From Isoetes taiwanensis (taxonomy: Eukaryota > Streptophyta > Lycopodiopsida > Isoetales > Isoetaceae): 64,000 nt of DNA. The stretch spans positions 1,994,561-2,058,560 of the forward strand of contig JAJEKV010000092.1 of assembly GCA_021234155.1 (NCBI GenBank), read 5' to 3'. How positions within the stretch are numbered: position 1 is the first letter of the stretch; every line of letters begins with the position of its first letter. Both the position numbers and the translations under genes were made by a program. Shown piece after piece: positions 51,608-64,000 of this stretch. The notes beneath the pieces are model-generated. The model ran no database searches. It saw only the letters and a program-made list of their open reading frames with translations, and was not told where the DNA came from.

Positions 51608-53257
51608 TTACATATCTTCATAAAAAAGTAGATGAGTTTCAGTTTCCTCATCTAGCTCCTCACTCTCACTCTCATCATCATTTTCATTTAAGAGAGTATT
51701 TACATTGCGCACACATATCTCTCTATAGTGCAATACTTCTATTAAATATGACCCTATTCTATCACCCTGGAGTAGGAAAAACGCCGTTAGATCACTTGCC
51801 TCTATTCCAAAACGGTCTCGTATCATTTTGTACGCTGGACACCATATCAAAACATGCTCCTCGTCTTCTATATCACCGCTACCACATACTTTACATTCCC
51901 GCATCGTTCTGGGAATGGACTGCCCCCATCTTCCCACTTCAATTCCAAGTCGATGTGAGCTTAGCCGCATCCTACTAATTGTATGTCGTTTTTTAACAGA
52001 TATGTCTTCACTCAAGTGTTTTGCAATACCCAATCCTGGGTTCATATTTTTCCTGTACAGGAACATTTTGGTCAGTGGTCCCTGCCATAATTTCCGCTTC
52101 ACCATCCCGCATACCCATTCTCGAAGGTCCCCATCATATAGAACTGCATCTTCCCAATTGATCTCCCATCTTTTTAACCATTTTTTTACATCTGAAAACC
52201 ATCCTTTTTGTTCACTTACTTGCAGGGCCAGATGTGGTAGTCTAGTATCATCCATTCTCCTCACCTTCTTAAGATACAGTATGCATTGGAGTATCGCTTC
52301 ACCCTCAAGGGGCATTAAGCCGCATTCAACTAGCATCATTTGATATGGCGTTTGGATCTTCACTCCTAATTCGAGTCTCAGGAATTTCTTTAGTACTTGT
52401 TCTACATCCTCCCATAAGCATTTAGGTAGCCCCGGTCCCCAGATCTCACAGCCATACAAGACAACACTTTGCACCAATGAATGAAATAATCTGCTTTTTA
52501 GTTGCCAATTCCAAAGTGAGATTCTTCTACACATGCTTTGCATAGCATATAAGGCTTTCAGACCCCCCTCAATTCTTTGTATTATGCAAGTATTCCACCT
52601 ATGGTTCCTGCTTATGATGAGCCCCAAGTACTTATATGAGTCACATGTATCTATTGTCTTCCCCTTGTATTTAAAAGTTTCCTGTTTTAGTGCACCCACT
52701 GTCATGATATTGGTCTTCTCAAGATTAACCTCCATGCCATTCATTTCACAAAAGGCTGCCAGTGAATCTAAATGTTGTTGCATATGCTCTCGTGTGCGCG
52801 CAAAGATGACAACATCATCAGCATACATGAGCAACTGTATGACATATCCATTCAAGGCTATGCCTCCTCTCCCATGACATCTAAGCCACTCCTCCAGACT
52901 ATCAATGAACAATCCAAATAATGTCGGAGACATCGGGCACCCCTGTTTCACTCCTACATTACTATCCACACAGTCCGGGATCTCCAATGCAAGAGGCATG
53001 GATAGTTGCACCAAAACTTTTTCATATAATACCCGCACCGCCTCCTGTAAGTCTTTAGGCACATTCAGCTTTTCCATTCTTTCCCATAATTGCTTCCTTG
53101 GTACTTTATCAAATGCTTTCCTGAAATCAACAAACAAGATGTATGCCGCTATCTTTGTACCTTTCACCGAATCCATGATGGTTTTTAGAACAAGTAGATG
53201 ATCCATTGTGGACCTATTGGGTCTGAACCCAGCTTGTGTTTCAGCCCTTACCTTCTC
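51608..53257 (-). pseudogene. LINE-B ORF2, C-terminal part
   Basis: The 532-codon frame continues upstream to 53257 (ETQAGFRPNRSTMDHLL). It contains KAFDKVPR, the catalytic LLMYADDVVIFAR, YKYLGLIISRNHRW, VLYGCEIWGPGLP and the zinc motif CKVCGSGDIEDEEHVLIWCP. The open reading shows the element was young when LINE-C split it. The rest of ORF2 resumes at 58487. Confidence 0.9.
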
Positions 53258-53368
53258 TTTTTTTTTTTTTTTTTTTTTTTGAGGGTAAGAATATGGTATA
53301 TTATATTAAATGAAAAGAAAACTGTAGTACATAATTCCTATTTAAAGGAATAGATCACAATAGCCAAG

Positions 53369-56300
53369 TTATACAAGGGCCAGCCTTTGCAAGCTGGAGC
53401 TCGAATCATCCCCCGTATCATCCCCAGACGCCCAGTGACACTTAAAGAACAGATAGAAGCCTTGGATCCTGCCAATCCTGTCTAAAGCTTTGTTGTAGAA
53501 ACGACCAAACTTTCTATGATGGCTTAAAGCCATAAGTGCCACCTCCATATTAAAGATATTCTTTAGTTTGTCTAACGAAAAGTGCTGTCCTCCAAGAGCA
53601 ATTCCACATCTATGCTTCCAGATAGCCCACAACACTATGTTAACCAATGATCTTCGATACTTTGTCCCCATCGGTTACTACCAAGATTTCAGGCCATAGA
53701 CATTGATCAGTTCTAACACCAATAAGAGGACTTACCCATTTCCAAAAGTCCACAACTTTGGGGCAAAAGAACAAATGTGAGAGTGTTTCCGTATTATTGC
53801 ATCCAAGTGGACAACGGTCCATTGCAAGCATTCCCCTTTGATGGAGTACCTCCATAGTACTGATTCCACCCTGCAAGGCTAACCATCTAAAGAACTGTAG
53901 CCTTCTTGAACATAGGGTTGACCATGAAGTTAGAAGTAGTTGTGACGCCATCAGGACATCCACACCTAATCTACCAGCTGCTTTTAGGGGGGAGCCTGGG
54001 CGAAGGAGGCGGTAGATAGTGCTGACAACATATTTCTCTTCCCCATTGCAAGACCATCTGTCACCTGGACCATCCTGTCCTGAGAGAGTATTCAAAGTCC
54101 TGCGTATTTCCCCAAAGATCTTCTTGTCTCCTTCCCCTGCTCCTTGTATCAATCCTTTAAAGCGGGACCAGGAGAGCCATCGCACACCATCCCAAAGATG
54201 GCCTACTAAAATGAACCCTGCTTGTCTCCATTTCGTGAAGATACGTGGATGTGTGAGGGCAAGAGGGAGGTTATTGCGCATCCATATCCGTGTATTCCAG
54301 AAGATGCTTAGCTTTCCAGCCTCCCGAGGTACATCCTTTGGATGAAAGAGACTTTGAACTTCCAACCAGGCCTCCAGCAGTTTTCTCATAATAGGAGATG
54401 TGCCAGGGGCAATTTTGTAGCTATAGAAGAAGGAACCAATTTCCTCACGAGGTAGGGATGGCTTACCTTTTAGTGTACATTGCTGAAGCCAGTATCTGAC
54501 AAAGTGTAGTGCAGGGGAGGTAATGCCATGTAATGCTCTCCATACGTATTTTCCAGCTAATGCTTGAGCTTGAGTTTCCAGGTCCTTACACCCCAGACCT
54601 CCATCCTTCTTATCCCTGCACATTTCAGACCAAGCCACCTTGTGCCTACCTTCTCCCCATATGAATTTTCGCATAATGGTTTGAATTTGGCTATAGACAC
54701 CCTTTTGAGCCACAATAGCCGAGGAGTAATACACATGGGATGCTGCCAAAACTGCATTAGCGACTGTAATTTTGCCAATAGTAGAGAGACCTTTGGCTGA
54801 CCACAAGTTAACCTTTTTTCTCAGGTTATCTAGAATAGGAGTCCATTTCCCTTTCAAGTTATCAGAGAGACCTAATGGTAGGCCAAGCAACCTGGTAGCC
54901 TCACTTTTAAGGATTCGAAAACCAAAGGCAGTAACTCTTGGGTCGATATCCTCGTCGAACGGCCATAGAACAACACATTTTGCCAAATTGAGTTGTATCC
55001 CTGACATTACCCCAAATGCATCTATAGCTTGACGAAAAGATAGAAAACTGGAATCATCAAACCTGAGAAAGAGGAAGGTATCATCGCATAATTGCATTAT
55101 TGTAAGCCTATCTTTGCGAAGTTTGGTAATCAGAAACCGTAGAGATATTACCCTCAGACACTTCATATTCCACCATCTTAGTAAGTAAGTTTGCTATGAT
55201 TAGAAACAGATATGGTGCCAGAGGGCATCCCTGCCTAATTCCCTTCCGAAGTTCAAAGAGTCCTGAAGGCTGCCCATTGATAAGGACTGATGCAGATGCA
55301 AGCTTATTCAAGCCTAGAGATAGCTCAACAAAGCCGGGGTCAAATCCCATATGCAACATAATGTCTTGCAAGCCTTTCCAGCGGAGGGAATCATAAGCTT
55401 TGCGAAAATCCAACTTGAGAAAGACACAATTTTGCTTGGAGCGTTTACACCAGTGCAACCCTTCCGCTGGCCGCAACAAAATTATCTAAGATGTACCTGT
55501 TCGGTAAGAAAGCTGTCTGTTCACCACCAATAATTTTGTTGAGTATAGGCTTGAGCCGATTGGCGATTATCTTCATAATAACCTTGTAGAGCACATTAGT
55601 CAGTGCTATAGGCCTCCACTCGCATAACTTTTGAGGCCTGGCTATTTTGGGGATCAATGATATGAAACCTGTGGATAGAGCCGGATGAAGGTATCGGGCT
55701 TCCCAAGCCCCTTTTATCGTCTTAATAAAAGCAGGACCAAGGAGGTCCCAAAATTCCACAAAAAACTCTGGGGGAAAGCCATCTGGGCCTGGGGATTTAC
55801 CTACTGCAAGAGAAGAGAGGGTAGAAAAGATCTCACCATCCTCCAGTGCCCGTAATAAAATCAGATTGTCAGCTTGCGAGATTTTAGTCCCCCATTGTAT
55901 CCTTGATAGCCAAGCTTGAGTTGTGGTATCATAAGTAATAGGGAGAGTGTCCTCTTTGAACATATTCTTAAAACTGTCTTTCACATATGTGGCAATCCCA
56001 TTAGGTGTGTCGATCCTGTGCTGCTTCTCATCAATGATGGATGTGATACTATTCTCGGCTAGACGAGCCCCTGCTAGTCTGAAGAAGTGTTTGGAGTTCT
56101 CATGATCCACTTCAGTGTACCACTTTGTTTTGGATCTAACTGCAGCTCCCCTGGCCTCCTCCTCCTCAATAGCCTTTGCCTGACCCTCAAGATCAGCTTC
56201 CCGAGAATGGAGAGTAGAATTGTATGGATCCAATAAGAGGTCCTGCTTGGTGATTCTCAATTGGTCATATATTGCATTTTTCGACCTTTTGAATTCTGCA

Positions 56301-57199
56301 GCTCTTTCACGCCCCCACTTTTTGATCCACTCCTTTATCTCCGAGATGGTTTGGATCCAGGCCTTCATACTTGGCCCTTCCACTTGATGACGAGATGCCA
56401 GAAAAACACGAAAAGGTTCACAGAAACCAGATTTACCAATTAGAGAAGTATTAAACTTGAAGGGAACATTACCCGATCTTCGGGCAGAAGGAGCATCTTC
56501 AAAGCTAAGTATTTGAGGAACGTGGTCGGATTGGGTAAAGGCCAAATCTCCTTCCACAAAGTATTTGTCAAAGAAGCCTGCCGACCTGTTGGCAAGATAG
56601 AATCTGTCTAGCAGACGGTATACTCAGTCATGCCCTTTTTGCTTGTTGGACCAATTTTAAAAAAGTATTCAAGGTGGGATTAAAGAGAATCCCACATTAT
56701 CAAGTAAGGAGTTCCATGAAGCATTCTCCTCAGTTGATAGATTCCTATGGAGGCCAATTTTCTGGTCCCAGATATCTGTCATATTCAAGTCACCACCAAG
56801 AAGCCAATTCTCGACTTCCTGTTTGGTAATCCAAATCTCAATCTCCTTCCACATGATGGCCCTTTCATTTGGTTTATTGGATGCATAAACATTTAGGAGG
56901 CCCCATTTACGCCAAGTGTCTCAAAGATAAGCGCACGCCATCCGCCATTTGTACCCTTAAACCGGTAGCGCCTTTTGCCCTTTCAGTATATAGCCGTACC
57001 ACCCTTTGTACCTAGGGCGGGCAAGTGAAAGAACCATCGCCCCCCCACCCAAGTACCCGGTGATCTAGCCTCAAAGTCGGGAGTCTATGTTCTTGTATGA
57101 GTATGATGTCTGCACGCCATTGACCTTATGGGCGCAAGCACTCGGGCACGCTTTTAACGCCCCCTTGATGCCCCTCAAGTTCCATGATATGACCTTCAT
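53369..57199 (-). pseudogene. LINE-C ORF2: endonuclease, RT, C-terminal domain
   Basis: The endonuclease starts at 57199 (MKVISWNLRGIKGALK) and continues as WLLGGDLNMTDIWD near 56790. RT starts in 55445-56557 (GKSPGPDGFPPEFF, FISLIPKI, WRPIALTNVLYKVI). It continues in 55108-55479 (FLKLDFRKAYDSL, GIRQGCPLAPYLF) and in 53640-55166, where the catalytic site reads MQLCDDTFLFLR, with Cys in place of the usual Ala. The C-terminal zf-RVT-like part (CPLGCNNTETLSHLFFCP) and a tail (53369-53671, AIWKHRCGIALGG) close it. At least four frame changes are visible. Confidence 0.88.
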
Positions 57200-57511
57200 G
57201 GAAAATATGGTGGTGATAGATATCGTGGGGAGCATATCCACTAGCCTCCCAATAGAATGTGTAAATGGGTGGCCCTCAAATATACCAAGGGAGTCGAGTT
57301 GTATGCATGCCCCCCCTTTCTTGACTATCTTACACAAACATAGTGTGTATGTATGATGGATGGTGACTTGGAACATGATTAGCCCATTGATTAGCCCATT
57401 GTCTAACAAAGACCAATAAAATTTGTTGATTGTGACTTTTGATTTTGTAGCCCCAACGTTTGTGACCGATGATGAGTAAGGATGGTGGCGAAGATCAATC
57501 ACCCAACTTCT

Positions 57512-57790
57512 TATAAAGCGGCCCCCCCTTAGATTACATAGTTGGACTGACCCTTGCCATAGGTTGGCGTGGCTCATTACTTTGGAAGGGAGCCTATCCC
57601 CGTACCATAGACATTGTGAACATAAGGAGGGCGAATAATTCGTGTAATGTACCCTTACTCCTATAAAGCGGCCCCCCCTTAGATACAGGAGTTGGATTGA
57701 CCCATACCACAAGTTGTCATTGCATAAAACCTTGGAAGGGAGTCTACCCCGAAACCATATAGTAAATACAAGGAGATTTCCATCGAAGAT
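57512..57790 (-). repeat. 150-bp tandem repeat in the LINE-C 5' region
   Basis: TATAAAGCGGCCCCCCCTTAG occurs at 57512 and 57662, listed as TATAAAGCGGCC plus C-run. Each is followed by a similar GACC...CCTTGGAAGGGAG(C/T)CTA stretch. The unit is 150 bp. It lies between the ORF1 fragment and the ORF2 start of LINE-C. Confidence 0.7.
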
Positions 57791-58113
57791 TGGAGCATTG
57801 TATTAATATTAAGAAAGATAAGTATTCAACTTATATATTTCGCATACTTCATAGTTTAGTGCTAGGAACTTGATCTGCAACCAGTCCGAGCCCGTTGCTC
57901 ATACAGAAAACCATTAGTTACAACCTGTTTTTCCTTTCCTATACCATACATAGGAGGCTTCATTTGTGTATAGTAAAACGACAACCCACCAAAGACCACC
58001 TGCTAACCTGCTAACTTTATGAATACAAACCACAAACTACCCTGTTTATGCATTGAACAGGAGACAACTACTTCCAAATCATGATATATGCTGGTCTCAT
58101 GGAAAAGTCCCAT

Positions 58114-58486
58114 TTAGAGCTCAAAAGTTACTAACCGTTGATTCCTAAGAAGCTTTTGACCAGATCGAGCCTCTACACCGTCGTCATCCTCCTTGCTATG
58201 TCCGATTAGCAGCATTTTCTTCCCCTTTTTCTTCTTCTTGGCAGCAGATGAAAGGGGCAGAGCTGAATCATTATCAGATAGTCTCATGCCTTCTGTAGCA
58301 TTTGGATCTTGATCATGTGTTTGAGTGTTGCGTGAATAAGATTCTGGGGCTTGATAAATATCCACCATTTGTTGGGCTATATCAGCAGCCTTACTATCAG
58401 AGGACTGGAGCGAATGAGTTGTAACACCTTCACTAGAAAGGTTAGTGAGAAAGGCAGTCACTTCAAGGGATGGAACAATGTTTGCA
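58114..58486 (-). pseudogene. LINE-C ORF1 C-terminal remnant
   Basis: Downstream of the LINE-B/LINE-C junction at 58486 this minus-strand frame reads polar sequence with a lysine run (AAKKKKKGKKMLLIGH), then ends VTFEL-stop. Its position ahead of the endonuclease fits the end of ORF1. It is fused in frame to LINE-B codons only because of the insertion. Confidence 0.5.
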
Positions 58487-60152
58487 ACCTTCTCTTTTTC
58501 AGCCCAACTACTTATCTTTCTTTCTATGATTGTAGCAAACAATTTCGAGAATAAACTACTCACCATAAGCGTCCTATAATTATTTGCATCTGTTTTCGCC
58601 CCACTTTTATGAATTGGGACCACTCTATTCATTTGCCACTCCTGGGGGAATCCTTGTACCATAGCTGCATTAAACATTTGAGTAATCTTGCTACAAAGCG
58701 TCTCTCCTGCCCACTTCAAGTGTTCAGCACATAATCCATGAACATCTTTAGCTTTCCCATTAGCAAGGTGCTTTATACCTTCAGCCACATCCTCATCATT
58801 AATTATCATTTTTGATTCCCGTTTCACTTCACCCGGTATCCCTTCATCATGGTAAAGTTTTTTAACCTGTTTCCACAGGTCACTCGCGGTAAGGGGGACT
58901 GCTTGTTTTATAGTGCCTTTCAGCCTATTCCAGAATAGTTTTGGCTCTAGCTGATATTGATCTACCAATGCTATCTCTTGAGTCTACATAACTTCCTTTT
59001 CTTTCCTAACAATCTTATGACCTTCCTTTCTATCTTTGGTCTCGTGTTTCCCCATGCTGCTATTTGCAGATTTTCTCTTTGCAAGCCTACCTGAGAATCA
59101 AACGGAGATTGCATTTTCATACCTTTTGCACCTGTTGAGATGTGAAACTTACATTTACGATGCCTAGGTTAAGATCTGTATACGGCTTTGCTAATTTCAC
59201 TTGCATCATCTGTCACTTGGTGTTTTACGCAGCTAGGTCTTCCACTATTTGCCCATAGTGAGTGCAGCTTTCTTTGGTTTAGTCTCACCCCCGAGATGCT
59301 TCCTGGTGATTGTTCAATGTTACATACCATAACAGGTAGTTTGATGGCCAAAGGGACATGATCCGATTCGGTTTGCTCATCCATAACATAGAATTCCAAA
59401 TGGTTTATAGTTTCATTGGAGGCAATCACATAGTCTACAACACTTCTGGTTCTACATGTACATTGGGAGGTGGAAGGGAACTTACTAATACCATTACATA
59501 TTAGTAAACCCGTACTGCAGCAGAGATGGAGAAGCTGTCGTCCAGATCGGGTGATTATCCCATCACTAGATTCTCTATACCATCCTTCCTGCTTTAACTC
59601 AGCATCACTCATGGTATCTAACCAGAGTGGATCATGCTCTCCTGTATAAGCAGTGGCTTGCTTTTTTCCAGTTCTACTATTAAAATCTCCAGTTAAGATA
59701 ACCTCTCCTTTTTCTTGAAACTGCATTATATCTTGCTCAAGTTCAAAGTATAGATCCTCACCTGAAGCTTCACTATTCTGGTATATCCCTTTGTGTCTTG
59801 GGGCGTAATAGCACACTGCTAAATAGAAAAGGTGATGTATCCCCTGAATTGCAAGCTATATATACTGGTTGTTTAAGTCTTTTTTGATCCCCTGAACCAA
59901 ATGACAGAATGCATGTCTTACGTAACAAGCAACTCCTCCATTACCATTATCTCCCTGTTTGAATCGGTTATTTCTTACCGAATATATTTTATTAAAACCA
60001 TCAATCTGCGGCAAATCATACAGCTCATGTTCTTTCGTCTCTACAAAACATATCACATCAGCAAGTTGTAATATCTCCTGCATGCTAGTAATCTTTGTTT
60101 CCGTTAGTCTATTTATATTCCAGTTTACTATTCTAAGAGCCTCCACACACCC
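58487..60152 (-). pseudogene. LINE-B ORF2, N-terminal part (endonuclease and RT fingers)
   Basis: The endonuclease begins just after the ORF1 stop: EALRIVNWNINRLTETK near 60146, then GGVACYVRHAF, then VILTGDFNSRTGK and ESDHVPLAIKLP in 59169-59816. RT fingers follow in 58487-58968 (DLWKQVKKLYHDEG, ANGKAKDVHGL, MNRVVPIHKSG, NNYRTLMVSSLFSKLF). Frame changes near 59840 and 59000-59170 break it. Its 3' continuation is 51608-53257. Confidence 0.85.

Positions 60153-64000
<3,848 letters not shown>

Larger units (their letters stand above)
53258..58486 (-). mobile_element. LINE-C, plant L1-type with poly(A), inserted in LINE-B
   Basis: On the minus strand the element ends in about 23 A (53258-53280). 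The target duplication GAGAAGGT is on both sides (+ strand ACCTTCTC at 53250-53257 and 58487-58494). Removing 53258-58486 rejoins LINE-B ORF2 in frame at Glu-Lys-Val. The element is about 5.2 kb and holds an ORF1 end fragment and a broken ORF2. Confidence 0.9.

Noticed and set aside
57071-57712. 213-codon minus-strand frame as a novel gene
   Set aside because: Its end is the LINE-C endonuclease start and the rest is the tandem-repeated 5' region of that element.

Overview
This window is nuclear DNA of a land plant. It has spliced host genes, a Ty3/gypsy chromovirus primed by initiator-Met tRNA, L1-type LINEs, PIF/Harbinger remnants, a SINE-like insertion and long microsatellites. Nothing in it looks bacterial or organellar. 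The density of nested non-LTR elements suits a large, repeat-rich genome. A seed-free vascular plant such as a fern is my guess, but the sequence alone does not settle the lineage.

Host genes are few. The clear one is POP1, the large protein subunit of RNase P/MRP. It lies on the + strand at 31295-36099 with ten exons whose phases all agree and gives 883 aa. Its promoter and first ~130 coding bases also exist as a broken upstream copy (29384-29524), because a ~1.7 kb block is directly duplicated (27722-29513 and 29775-31424). A second, unidentified four-exon gene of about 122 aa is deduced on the - strand (1110-4092). A possible LEA_2-like fragment (8515-9056) and an orphan secretory-type first exon (47341-47451) are weaker calls.

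Layout. 1-4.3 kb: the unidentified spliced gene. 4.3-6.2 kb: a LINE ORF1-like (DUF4283-type) gene without ORF2. 7.1-8.2 kb: a segment whose second copy (9960-10346 plus 23501-24216) was split by the LTR retrotransposon at 10347-23500. That element lies on the - strand with ~1.65 kb LTRs, a 5-bp target duplication, PBS, PPT, broken gag-pol with a chromodomain, and two accessory reading frames. 24.4-25.3 kb: Harbinger transposase remnant. 27.1-31.2 kb: gypsy integrase fragments in the duplicated block. 31.3-36.1 kb: POP1. 37.2-41.2 kb: mosaic of another gypsy element. 41.2-44.8 kb: degenerate L1. 47.8-49.1 kb: second Harbinger remnant. 49.5-64 kb: four non-LTR elements on the - strand, at least three nested: B in A, C in B, and D joined to B.

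The most unusual feature is the chromovirus at 10.3-23.5 kb. Between the PBS and gag it carries two extra reading frames. Each is preceded by the same module: a pair of ~67-bp nested palindromes spaced ~200 bp apart, then a CTATAAATAG box. One extra frame (508 codons) is intact although gag and pol are damaged. A second unusual point is that LINEs A, B and D end in a short pentamer repeat followed by a long (TC)n tract instead of poly(A).
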